Assembly (NCBI GenBank): GCA_960531495.1
Contig: OY482847.1
Location: 19,090,566-19,154,565 of the forward strand
Source of the DNA: Zeus faber
Taxonomy: Eukaryota; Chordata; Actinopteri; Zeiformes; Zeidae
Length of the DNA stretch: 64,000 nucleotides
Direction: 5' to 3'
A program made the translations under genes and the position numbers. Shown here one piece after another: positions 25,801 to 36,700 of the stretch (position 1 is the first letter of the stretch; each line of letters starts with the position of its first letter). Below the pieces are notes generated by a model. That model saw nothing but the letters and a program-made list of their open reading frames with translations. It searched no databases and was not told where the DNA came from.

Positions 25801-28800
25801 GAGGCTACCCACAATGCTGCGTTCTTAGTGAGCTGGAACTTGGTAGTAGTAGTATCAAAGAACTGACATAAAGACAAACCTCTTTGCTTGACCTGACGCC
25901 CCAGTAGAGGAGGGGCCTTTCTTCCCAGAATCCTTCTCCTTGTCTCCCGTTTCGGCTTTCTTCAAGGCCTCTCTGCTCTCCCTCTTCGTTGGCTCAACCT
26001 TGGGTCCATCGTCCTTCTTACCATCTCTATGGCCCTCTGTCTCTTCAACCTTCTCGTCATCATCGGTGCCGGTTGCAGCAGAGGCCTCTGGGTCGTCAGA
26101 GCCCTTCTCAGTGTCTGCATCTAGGAGTTTCACATGTTTACCTGTTTCCAGGAGATCATCGCCATCGACATCTAGTGTGATGGCATCGTCATTCGGGATT
26201 GAGACTGATAGGTGATCGTCCTCAGCGTCTTTAGAGGCATCCATGGCTTCAGCATCCATCTCTGCTACGTCGGGCTCCCCATCGGCTTCGGGTTCAGCAT
26301 CCACCTCGGGCTCGGACTCTGAATCCACCTCAACCACCATCACAGGGTCTGACTCCTGTTCAGCCTCAGCCAGGGTCTCTGCCTCAGACACAGCCAGGCT
26401 GTCCTCACAGGTTGCAGGCTTTGAATCATCGTCAATACCATCATCTGTTCTAGTTACATCTGAGGGATTTAATGAGGATAAACATGGCAAAACACAACTT
26501 TTAACAATGATATGTTGTACGTAACTTGACCTAGAAAGTTTAACAGAAAGAAAATTGAGTATTAGTGGTCATCAAGGGTGTAGACACCACAAGAAGCAAA
26601 ACACACATCTGCCAGTGCAGCTGTTCTTCTTTCTTGCTACCGCCCGAGTTAGGTCAAAATGCATATAGATGAGTTTGCAGTTCTGATGACTTCTCAAAAA
26701 AGGTCTGAAAATTCTTCAGGGAGAAACAACCTTTGCATGAGGGGTCAAATGTCATCACTCCGACGGCCAGTTCTTCCACAAAGAAAAATACACCCCGCCT
26801 TCTGGACAGTCTTATGATATTGCAGATCATCAAATTGGAAATCTTCTACAGCTCGTCTTCATGTAATACAATCACCAATGTCTGCCTTAGCCAGCAGATT
26901 TCAGAGTTCGCAAAAGTAAAAAACCAAAAACTGATCATCAAATCCACATAGCAGCGTCTTGCCCGATCAAAATATAAATCTGTCAAAGGCATGTCCTCTC
27001 CAAGTCCATTAGTTGTGCTTTTGTTGAATTCCATGGCGTACAGGTCACATGGTTTATGCAGTGAACGAGCATTATGATGATGTAGCATAGCAGGTTCCCT
27101 CGGCAGTCAACCAGTGCCTGTTGTTGAGCTTCAAATTATCCTCGGCCTCAAAATCTCACCACATAAGTTTTGCAGAAAGTTCTTTGGAACACTGAATGGA
27201 GCAGACACCCACAATTCAAAGTTTCCATGAACATGCAGGTGAAAACGATGTGTTCTTTGTGACATTTCTTGTTTTGTGGCCTAGATGACAAAGACAGCAG
27301 ATGCAAACACGCATTCTACAGAGAAGAGGGAATATAATTGGCTTCATACTAAAGGGCAACCTGCAAGGAAAACTGCAACCAATATCCCTTGCTGTGATCC
27401 CGAACATACCTTTTTCTGATTCGTCATCTTCTTTGTCCTGAAAAAGAAAATATTAAGATGACATGATTTGACTGAAGAGCTTATTAGTGTCTGACTGCCA
27501 GACTGATATAAGTCATATGGCAAAAATATTTTATTTTACTAAATGCTGTGCTAAAACTATAGGAATATAGGGGTGGGCAGCATAAATGTTAGACTAGTTG
27601 AACTATGCGTTATGAAGGGGATTTGATAAACCTTTCTACAAGGAGAAAGTAGATTTTAATATCGCTGTAAAGTGAATTCTGTGATTTTTTTCTAAACATA
27701 TTGTACCTGTTAGAATGTAATTACTGAACACATGTGAAAGGACTCAATGATGTAGTACTGAATTGTGGAGTTATACCGTTCAACAATTTCTCACCATTTT
27801 TGTGGTCTGGATTTTTTTTGGGGCGGGGCTAAATCATGACTCGATGACGTAGAGCGGTCATACTCAGCATGGTCCCTCCCCCTAACACTATATAAACACC
27901 AGGTCAGACCATCGGAAACGGAGCATCAGTGGGGAAATAAGCTAAGCCAAAATCCTGGAGTTTGGGATAGAATGCTTTAATGGGAATAAACACCCTGAGT
28001 CAAAGGAGTCTTCAGGAAGACCATGAACTCATGCCCAGTCTTGGCCAAATCCGTGGGTGCCTCCGTCCACCCCGGCATTACACCTGCGATATAGCACAGC
28101 GATGCCCCCCCGGAACAATTAAGAATCGTGTTGGTTTGACCGCGCAGCGTTTGGTTATGTAAGAATTAGCTGCATGCTAGCTAGCAGGCCACGGAGCCAT
28201 GGTCATGCCATGGCCTGCGGGGGAGCCAGCAGGGGGCACCAGAGAGCGGGGAGTCCCTTAGCAAGACAGCGACGCTGTGAAGCGAGCAACTAGACACAGA
28301 ACAGGGTTCAGCAGAACATTTAAACATGAAAGTTAATCCAATGCAAACAAAAAATTATTACACAGTTAACGCGATTGGGTGTGGTTTCAGCGTCTTCAGC
28401 AGACATGCCCCCAGTGTCTCAGAGCAGAAGGGACTGTGCTTTTTCACAATTTTGAAACCTAATTTCATATACTTGGTGATTTCTTTAATCATTCAAATTT
28501 GGCGGGATGATTCGTAACATTTCTCTGTGGTGTGACAAAAGAACACAATTTTATTTTCACTTTACAGGTACTGCAGTAATTCCTGTGTCATTAAAAACAA
28601 AACAAAAAAAATAGACCAACAAGCCACCTCATGTCAGGAATCGCGATTGGTCGAAGTAAGATTAAATCTCACCAGGTTTTTTTTTGGAAAAGGTTTTGTA
28701 TATGACATCCAGCATTGTATTGCATTTCTTTCAGTTTGCAGTTAAGAAAGAGAGAGAGTATTAGATAGATTTAAGTAATTTCCCCCTGGGATTATTAAAG

Positions 28801-30081
28801 TACTTCTGATTCTGATATAGCGATACCAGAGTACTCACTCGTGGGCACTTGCTGATAACTGAGTGCCGACACAACTTAAGCACTGAAAGTTTTGAGTTTA
28901 AATAATAAACAAAAATATAGGATACATGATTTCTGTACTGCTGTGTAATCAGTAATGACATAAAGCCTCCAGAGTGCGAGAAATCAACAGGAACCACATG
29001 AAATTACATGGCTCTCTGGTTTAGATATGAACGAGACCGCTCACCTTAGCACAGGAGTATTCTTCCACAGTGTTATCAGTGTCTGAGTCCATTTTTTTCC
29101 CTTTGAAATAAAACATGAACCCACTGTCAAACAACAGAAAAGAACGAACAACCTTTGACTTTGACCATGACTAATCAAAACACAATTTTAACGTCACCTT
29201 TAGTTTTAGCGTTTTTCCTTGAAGGTGTATCGGGAGAAAGTTGGATTTCAATATGGTCTGGGTCACCACCTTCCTCTTCCACCACCTTAAAAAACAAACA
29301 AACAAAAAAAAAAAAACTTTCGTTTGTGACACTCAACGTGAGGGACCTTGTCATACAGGGAGGGTTATCTTATTGGTTATCTTAATGACGCATAAAGCAG
29401 CGTTTCCCAAACACCGCGGTGAGACCTCACGAATTCCACTTAAAACGTAAGATCGTGAAATAAAAACAACCTATTAATCCAAATTAGAGCGTATACATAC
29501 AAAGTAAAAATATAAGACGGAAAGAAATATTTGGCAAAAATATAAATCTTGGAAGTCTCGGTTATATCGCGTATATTTCAGCTAAAATACCTGTATATTT
29601 ATGTGCATGTGGCTCTAGCTGACCAGGGGATGGACTCTCTCTTTTGGAAATAAAGCCAAAATGGTGACAACGAGCCTCCCTTTCCTCGACATCGACACGG
29701 GCGAGCTTTCCATCCCCGTGCGAAGCGCTACCCTTAAACCACGCAGGGATAGCAGACGGTTACCGACACGCAAATCAAGAGCAGAACCAGCAGGGGGTTG
29801 AAGGAGCGCGGAACCAAAACTATTCACTACAACAAGTTACACAAGCGCCGCTTTGCACCAGGTTGCTCCGTTTCCAGTTAGCTAGCTGCTACGCGATTAG
29901 CGTTAGCTCCGAGTGGCTCGGTTCCGCCATGCTGAAGTGTAAAGCTGGGATATACCTGCTTGAGCCTGGCGATTAACACACTCTTCACGCCAGACGTGTC
30001 CATGTTCCTTCTTTTGAGCTCAGACTTGAGGTCAATTACGCGTAAATCTGTAATTTTCTTTGCCTCCGCAGCCGCCGCCAT
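17357..30081 (-). CDS. sltm: SLTM-like SAP/RRM nuclear protein, tandem copy A (frameshift in exon 9)
   Basis: This is a SAFB-like transcription modulator. Minus-strand exons are 30081-29956, 29285-29198, 29100-29045, 27437-27410, 26459-25880, 25263-25220, 25059-24950, 24812-24663, 24548-24449, 24363-24218, 24079-23979, 23872-23736, 22181-22007, 20903-20779, 20567-20403, 20182-19868, 19189-19054, 18173-18016 and 17465-17357. Domain order is SAP, acidic region, one RRM, Arg/Glu-rich coiled-coil ([10 protein letters not shown] onward) and a Gly/Arg-rich tail ending SFKGAPRRF. Every junction keeps phase except exon 9, which is 100 bp. One base appears lost, giving TAA at 24462-24464 after about 422 codons. 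It may make a SAP-RRM protein without the C-terminal half, be a young pseudogene, or contain an assembly error. The neighbours support SLTM rather than SAFB. Confidence 0.82.
17538..17596. repeat. A-run and (TA)n microsatellite
   Basis: A homopolymer is followed by about 22 TA units in the last intron of SLTM copy A. Confidence 0.9.
17702..17736. repeat. perfect 15-bp hairpin
   Basis: AATAGGTGCCACAGA at 17702-17716 is followed by five bases and its exact reverse complement at 17722-17736, in the last intron of SLTM copy A. Confidence 0.85.
18016..20182 (-). CDS. sltm: SLTM copy A Arg/Gly/Asp-rich C-terminal exons 16-18
   Basis: Exons 20182-19868, 19189-19054 and 18173-18016 encode [51 protein letters not shown] and [16 protein letters not shown]. 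This low-complexity tail is typical of SLTM. In copy A all of it lies downstream of the exon 9 stop, yet it stays open and in phase. Confidence 0.82.
18275..18456 (+). mobile_element. tRNA-derived SINE fragment
   Basis: A pol III B-box-like GGTTCGATCCC at 18303-18313 is followed by the common fish SINE body (CAAGACACTTAACCCC) and tail (GGATAAAAGCGTCTGATAAA then ATGTAATGTAAT). The 5' end looks truncated. It lies in an intron of SLTM copy A and is absent from the copy B intron. Confidence 0.75.
21108..21809. mobile_element. TTAA-target MITE-like DNA transposon
   Basis: The ends are AGGGGACCTATTATG and CACAACAGGCCCCT, partly inverted copies of each other. They are flanked by TTAA at 21104-21107 and 21810-21813. 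A TTAA duplication fits piggyBac or Kolobok classes. No transposase is visible. It lies in copy A intron 13; the matching copy B intron (309 bp) lacks it. Confidence 0.65.
22640..23450 (+). mobile_element. non-LTR retrotransposon (LINE) reverse-transcriptase relic
   Basis: Degraded reading frames contain a reverse-transcriptase active-site-like ASLLFADDD segment near 22780 and a [18 protein letters not shown] segment near 22900. The element ends in ATGGATGGATGG at about 23440, a tail typical of fish L2/Rex-type LINEs. Frameshifts and stops are frequent. Related sequence may extend to about 22,390. It lies in copy A intron 12 and is absent from copy B. Confidence 0.7.
24663..25059 (-). CDS. 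sltm: SLTM copy A RRM, exons 7 and 8
   Basis: The two exons (25059-24950 and 24812-24663) encode [20 protein letters not shown] and then [22 protein letters not shown]2 is IWVSGL and RNP1 is KCYGLVTM. The fold-defining residues are present, so the RNA-binding domain looks intact. Confidence 0.88.
25880..26459 (-). CDS. sltm: SLTM copy A large acidic exon
   Basis: The 580-bp exon is rich in Asp, Glu and Ala and contains [18 protein letters not shown] and [14 protein letters not shown]. Both segments match the SLTM region just before the RRM. It is almost identical to the copy B exon except for a two-codon difference and a few substitutions in the acidic repeat. Confidence 0.88.
28771..28815 (+). 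repeat. short dispersed repeat (LINE-tail like)
   Basis: The 45-bp TTAAGTAATTTCCCCCTGGG block recurs in reverse at 34509-34560 and in diverged form near 54155. It resembles the fish repeat tail around GATTCTGATTCTGA. Confidence 0.6.
29956..30081 (-). CDS. sltm: SLTM copy A exon 1, SAP domain
   Basis: It encodes [19 protein letters not shown], then [20 protein letters not shown]. This is a SAP (SAF-A/B, Acinus, PIAS) DNA-binding helix-turn-helix at residues 8-42. The donor is GTATAT. An NRF1-like GCGCATGCGC lies about 40 bp upstream of the ATG. Confidence 0.9.
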
Positions 30082-30120
30082 TTCAGCTCACGCAAGTGTT
30101 TATTTCACATGCACGTGACG

Positions 30121-30132
30121 GGCGCATGCGCC
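30121..30132. promoter_or_regulatory. NRF1-like palindrome, SLTM copy A promoter
   Basis: GGCGCATGCGCC contains the NRF1 core GCGCATGCGC, about 40 bp upstream of the copy A ATG. A CACGTG E-box lies between them at 30112-30117. Confidence 0.6.
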
Positions 30133-30187
30133 GCTTTCCCGCCGCCGTACTTCCGGTGCTGAACGTGACTCGTTTTCCAACGCAATC

Positions 30188-30771
30188 TGCTTCTGTTCAC
30201 TTCTGGTTCTGTTCACGTCACTTCTGTTCACTTCACTTCTGGTTCTCTCCAGTTCACTTCTGGTTCTGTTCACTTCACTTCTGGTTCTCTTCAGTTCACT
30301 TCTGGTTCTGTTCACTTCTGCTTCTGTTCACGTCACTTCTGTTCACTTCACTTCTGGTTCTCTTCAGTTCTGTTCTAGTTGTGTTCACTTCAGTGCTGGT
30401 TCTGTTCTGTTCAGTCCTGGTTCAGTTCACTTCACTTCTGGTTCTGTTCACTTCTGGTTCTGTTCACGTCACTTCTGGTTCTGTTCACTTCTGGTTCTCT
30501 TCAGTTCTAGTTCTCTTCAGTTCTGTTCCAGTTGTGTTCACTTAAGTGCTGGTTCTGTTCTGTTCAGTCCTGGTTCAGTTCACTTCACTTCACTTCTGGT
30601 TCTGTTCACTTCTGTTCTAGTCGTGTTCACTTCAGTGCTGGTTCTGTTCAGTTCAGTTCTGGTTCCGTTCACTTCTGTTCTAGTTGTGTTCACATCACTT
30701 CTGGTTCTGTTCAGTTCAGTTCTGGTTCTGTTCACCTCAGTTCACTTCAGTGCTGTTCTGGTTCTGTTCAG
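30188..30771. repeat. GTTCACTTCTGGTTCT minisatellite
   Basis: About 580 bp of degenerate tandem units are built from GTTCACTTC, TGGTTCT and GTTCAGT words. The array starts about 55 bp upstream of the copy A NRF1-like site. No equivalent is seen at copy B. Confidence 0.9.
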
Positions 30772-31041
30772 TTTGGCGGTGAAAGAGGAGCAGAGACCCA
30801 GAAAACAAGGTCTGCGAATTATATATATATTTATCATGATTTTTTTATTATTTTTTAATATATATAAATGTGATATGTATATACAATCTCTCTCTCTCTA
30901 TTAATATATATTTATTTATTTAATAAAAAAGATATACATATAAAAAGTTACATAAATAATTATATAAACCACCCCCCTCTCTCTCTATATATGAAAAATT
31001 CAGAAAAAAATTACAAGTTAAAAGTCTCGTTATAAATAAAG

Positions 31042-31042
<1 letters not shown>

Positions 31043-31120
<78 letters not shown>

Positions 31121-31170
31121 AGAGAGAGGTTATATGTACATAAAATCTCTCTTTATATGTATAAATGAAG

Positions 31171-31237
<67 letters not shown>

Positions 31238-31292
31238 AGAGAGAGGTTATATGTACATAAAATCTCTCTTTATATGTATAAATGAAGTTATT
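31043..31292. repeat. (TA)n arrays with a duplicated ~59-bp spacer
   Basis: Two TA tracts (31043-31116 and 31171-31233) alternate with two near-identical spacers, at about 31117-31175 and 31234-31292. The spacers contain AGAGAGAGGTTATATGTACA. Confidence 0.85.
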
Positions 31293-33254
31293 TATATATA
31301 TATATTTTTTTATATATATATATATGAGTAAAAACGAGGAAAAGGGAAAGAAGTGGAAGAACTTACTCTATTGTACATTTTTAGGCGCTTTACAGTTCAC
31401 CCTACAGGCAGATGATAGGGCTTTCAACATCAACAACGATTAAATGTAAAAGTTAAAACGGAAATCTGAACGACTAATCTTGAAAACAGAACAAAAAGGG
31501 CAAATAAGATCGATTCAAATGTATGATTCAAACATGTAAATCTAAAGGTGTTGACAGCGCAGGAAAAAAAAAAATCATCAAAATCGTGTGTTGAAATTGT
31601 GCGTTTCTTTTCTGATTTCAATTTTTACATTTGGTTCTTTTTTTTTAATCTATCGTTTTCAATGATTTCGTACAACTCTTTTTACTTTTTTTTTTTTTTT
31701 CCCCTCCAGTTCGAACTTATTATTTTGTCCCTGTTTGACGCGCCAGACTCTGGCTCTTCCCCTATTTTTGGATTTTTTTTAAATTGATTTTACTTTGCGT
31801 TCCGCCATCATCTTCGTCCCGAAAACCGGAGCGTCCGTTAACATGACGAACGCCCGAAACAATTCGACAGCGAACTAAGGAGGAAGGTGCCATCTGGTGG
31901 AGAGCACGATCGACTACAGACTAAACAAACCCCTGGGACAATGTGACGGAGCCTCGCGGAACGAGTGGTGGGCAGCGGTCCTGGGGGTCAAGCGCACACG
32001 CCGTAGGACCACATGCTCCGAGTGGTTTGGGAGCATTGATCGTTTGGATTTTTTATTATTATTATTATTTTTTTTTAAATTGTTCAGGCAGATCAATGAG
32101 TGTTAGACTATTGCTACTGCGCAAAATCCAAGTCACGAAGACAAGGTGGTCCACAGATCCCGGCGGCAGGACCAACACGGGCCATACTGAGGATTTCTGC
32201 CTCAAAAGTGCAGGGAGAACGGCCCTGCTCCTCCCACGCTGGTGAGGAGTTGTGAATATAATGCGGAATGGCAATAACTAAATGCACTGTCACACAGGTT
32301 AATGGAGAGGAAAAAGCACTGTCACGTAGCTGCATGTGTTTGGAGGTAAATTGTACAGGTTTAGAAACTTGACAATTGGCGAAAAAGAAATACATGCACT
32401 GATAAAAGGATGTTAGACCACCAGAATAAAAAAAACCCCTATGGAAATGGCACTGTTGATAAAACAAATCAGATAAAACAAATTGATGATATAAGAAATA
32501 CTCATTTTGGAGTTGTTTATTGAGCATGGAGAAACATAAAATTTTTTAAACCTGGAATGCGGCCCCTCACACGTTCTTCAGAACTCTTTATCTGGCCCTT
32601 GAACCAGAGTTTGACCAGCCCCGCCCTAGGGGCTGGGGTGTAAACACAAAGGCTGCCCAGGCCTGCAGTGGTGGCGCCTTTCTGTGTCACAATTGCCTCA
32701 GTGTGGTCTGGCTTTACCCAGAGGTTAAACCCAACGTTACTTTGGTCTCACCATGTCTATCCTGAGTTGTCGTAAACTGGTCACTAATTTATTATCAGTC
32801 ACCAAAGGACATCAAGAGGTGACAAGCTCAATTGACGGGCATATCAAACCCGGTTTTTTAAAGTTATTGCAACCGTGCTGCACTCGACTCTGAATTGTAA
32901 TATAATTAAAGTAAATATTTACAGTACCTTGATTACCTGTACATTGTCTGAAGGCCACCCCACACTGTCCCTCAAGGAAATAATTTTATTGCATTTAAAG
33001 GCCAGCCATGTTGTCAGTAAACACTTTGCTCTGTAAAACTTTACCAGGGCCTGTCTGATCAAGTTCTCTAAATAAATATAATATTAAATGAAACTCAAGA
33101 TATTTCATGAAAAAAACATTTAATTAACTGCTAGTTTTAGTAACAGGATGTGCTCCAATATAGGAAAGAGAAAGCATAAGCCTCTTCCAAGACAATTACT
33201 TTAGGGCTGCGTGGCTAAAACCTCATTCAATATGATAAAATCTATTTAAATACC
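31293..33254. other. intergenic spacer between SLTM copies
   Basis: It holds a GC-richer patch (31,800-32,020) with a CTCF-like motif and old interspersed repeat sequence (a GCGGCCCCTCACACGTTCTT block near 32,560). No gene is recognised. TTTATT at 33255-33260 could be the copy B poly(A) signal. Confidence 0.5.
31886..31900. promoter_or_regulatory. candidate CTCF site between SLTM copies
   Basis: The reverse complement CCACCAGATGGCACC fits the CTCF core CCASYAGRKGGC. Motif only. Confidence 0.4.
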
Positions 33255-33260
33255 TTTATT
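33255..33260 (-). terminator. candidate poly(A) signal of SLTM copy B
   Basis: TTTATT on + is AATAAA on the gene strand, about 520 bp after the stop. Unproven. Confidence 0.3.
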
Positions 33261-33781
33261 TAACCAATAGTCATCGTATTATTAAATATAAGACAATGAG
33301 GAGGTGTTCCACCATGGAGTTTCACTAGTGGTTGTATTGTTTTTCTGCAGGGTCAAGCTATGGCAGTTAAAGGGGCATTGAAAGGATTCACAACTGTTTT
33401 AATCAGTGTTATATTCAAAATAAAACGAAATTAAAAATGTTTCAAAACCAAATCAAACGTAAGTCCAACAACTACCATTAGTCAACACTCCAATTGCTCA
33501 GAACCACTAGCTATACAGAAATATAAAAAACGGGGACGGCCTGCTACAGCATCCGACCAAAGCAATTTCTTGACTTGCAGGTGTGAAGGGGTTCTTCGGT
33601 GTGCACCACTATGGCTGAAAAAAACATTCTAGGGAAAAACATTTCTTTACATAATAAAAAAAAAAATTACAGTATGAACTTGTGGCTGGAAATTCACCAC
33701 TTACAACAGTAAATATTCAAAAATAAAAAGTCCCAAATCTTTTTGACTTCATCTTTGTAAAGTTGTGAAGGGTAGTTGCGG

Positions 33782-36700
33782 CTAGAACCGCCGCGGCGCT
33801 CCTTTAAAGGACTTTAATCCTCCAACGCTGCTTCCGCTGGAAGTGGAGTTTGTGATCTGTACAATTCTGTTCATACCAGACGAGGAATGGCTGAGGAGAG
33901 GAACACAAAAGTTCAGGCTTAGAAAACGTACTTCTGTCTCGGGCTGAGCGATTTGAGAAAATAATCTAATTGTATTTTTTTTACGACTAATATTGCGATT
34001 GAGTATGCAATTCTTTTTAACTTCTGTATTATTCACTAAACACAAGCAATAAATCATTCTATAGTATGACCTGCACGACACAACAATTGGATACAGTCAA
34101 CACCAACTGCTCTTTCCTGTAGGCCAGGCCTGCGTGTTATGACAAAAGGAAATGATGCATGAATTGATATGAATAACAACTATTGAATTGTTAAAAGAAA
34201 AACTTTTGATCAAAGTAGAACATTGACCGATTGATTTTACTGATTGATTGTTCCAAACTGAAAATTAACATTCAAAAAAAATGTAGTGTTTCAGCATAAA
34301 TATATTGTTTTTATGGGCAGGGGACAGGCATGAGGATGGATTAAATGAAGATAAAGCTGCCCTAGCTTTATCCTCATTAAAAAAAAAAAATCCATCTCGC
34401 CAAAAGGAAAAGCCGGCAGCCCTGGGCAGCCCTATTGGTTAGAATCTCAGCCTTTGCAATTTGAAAATTGCGTTCTATTAAATTGTCTGTTTGAATTCCA
34501 TTGATCGTTCAGAATCAGAATCAGAAATACTTTAATAATCCCAGGGGGAAATTACTTAAAGCCATACTTCTGGCCATCCTTGTGCCTATACCTTGAGGGA
34601 GGAGACATCATGCTGCCCCGATTGTCTCCCATCCTGCGGCTGTCCGAGAAGCCTCCTCGCTGGGAGCCTGCTCCACCGTGCCAGTCCTTCCTCAGGCCCT
34701 GATCTCTGCTTTGACGCTCCATAACCACCTGGCGGCCAGAGCCAAACACCTGCGCGGAAAAAAAAAGGAAAGATACTTAAGGGTCTATGAGGAGTTTTGG
34801 AATTTAGGAAGTTACTTAACTTTGTTCCCCAGCCTTCTCTGCCACAGCACTTTTTACAAATGAATATTCCCAGACCACACCACTATCCAGTTAACCACTA
34901 AAATGCCCTGAAACCTCAAACACATAGAACTGTGCTTATTAATATTATTATTAATAGTTAGTGACCCACAAACAAATCTTTAAATTGAGTCACTCCAGCA
35001 CGATTGGGGGCAAGCGAATGGAGGCCCCCCCCCCCTTTGTTAGAAATAAAACCGAAATAAAAACATTTTGTTAATTTACGCGTATCAGCGCCGACATCCA
35101 CCAAAAAAAAAAAAATATTCTAATTAGTAAAATACTAAGCGTGTTATCAGTACTTAGTCGGACACTACAAAAGTGAAAGTGTCTGCTTATCACGGGAGGA
35201 GATAAGGAGGAGACCTTAGATCCTCCGTAACCTGCCTCCCTCCATCCGTAATAAGCACCCGTGCTGGCTGAAACTGATTAATTAGTACAGCTTCGCAATT
35301 CTGACCTTGAAACACAAGAGCTAGTTTCCATCATTTATTTGAAGTTACAAGTGAGTCCTCAATGATTATGCATTAAAATATATAGGTGATGACCCATGAG
35401 CGATCAAATCCGCCGTGAGCCGCTGTAATGGCCATGTGACAAGGTTTGCTGACCTGTTCTCCCATCAAAGGTCGTCCAACATTTCGTTCGTTATAATTGT
35501 TCCTCCCTCGACTGGCTGAGCTCCCTCCTCTTAGTGTGGGGCCAGGGCCAGCTCTGCCTGGTCGCTCTGGGCGCATACGCACGGCTCCACTGTTTGCCGT
35601 AAGGGGGAAAAAAATAAAAATAAAAAAATAGGTGATAAAAGGCCAACGATTGCCCGGGTCATTTGAATGCAGCTCAACCCATTTTATGCCCATTGCCCAT
35701 TTAAAAAAATGAGCCAAAAAGGACCTCGATATACACAGAATCACTCATAGTATCACCCAAGCTGCAGCGAAATAATCATATCTACCAAGATCAGACCCAC
35801 CAAGAGCTGAATAATATTCAGTAGAGACTACCACAGGGCAATGGCACAATCCAACTATCGACCAATAACGTGCCTCTCCACAAGTCAAGCATTTATTGTT
35901 ATTTTGAATGTTCCCGAGTAGAGTGACTTGTGAAAATGTCTCTCTTCTGGAATGTTGTTTTTTTTTTTTTTTTTTAAGCTGCGGGACAAACATGGAAGCT
36001 GCTAAGTCAATCCTTTTCAGGTTCAATCCTGTATTTCGGATGAACCTATAACTGGCTTAGCTATGCATGTCTTTACATGTACATTAGTCTGATGTATACT
36101 TGCCATCGGTCGAGTAGTTTTATCAAAACAAACTTGAAGACTTATCGTACCGAATGTCTGCCTTGCTAGTGGCCATGCTGCTGTCGTTCTTCCATCCTCC
36201 GTGGCCTCCTTCTCTGAGGGAGCGGTTGTGTGACATGCCAGGCACGGTCACCCTGGCTCCGTCAGGCCGCTCCGGCATGGGCATGGGGCGTCTCTCATCT
36301 CTGTCCCTGCGGTCAGTGTCGCGGAGGTCAGCCCGAGCAGCAGGGGGCGCTTCAGCTCTGCGAACTGTGGTAAAGTTCTTAGGGTAGCGCTCGAACCCCG
36401 AGGCCTCTCTGTGCGGAGCAGGGCGAGTCTTCTTGGCTTCTGGCTCACCGTCAAAACGGTTGCGTCTGGAGCGCGGCACAGAGAAAATAATAGAGACAAA
36501 TGTCATTTTAGTTTGACTATTTTCACTGTAATCCTGGGAAAACAATAATTAAGCACGAGGTCAGCGTTGGTTCATTCTCATTGACAAACTGAACTTTACT
36601 TTCCTGTCGAAGGAATATAAAAATGTAAGCATTGTGCTTTAAGAAAAATCACAGCGTACAACCGCCTACTTCACAGTGTAAATACTTGTACCTGTCAAAG

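Noticed and set aside
25940..26524. plus-strand Ser/Ala-rich frames opposite the acidic exon (also 42979-43707)
   Set aside because: They are antisense shadows of the SLTM acidic exon, whose splice phases and homology are clear on the minus strand.
30060..30904. long plus-strand frames rich in Phe, Trp, Cys and Val
   Set aside because: They arise from the tandem CTTCTGGTTCTGTTCA repeat.
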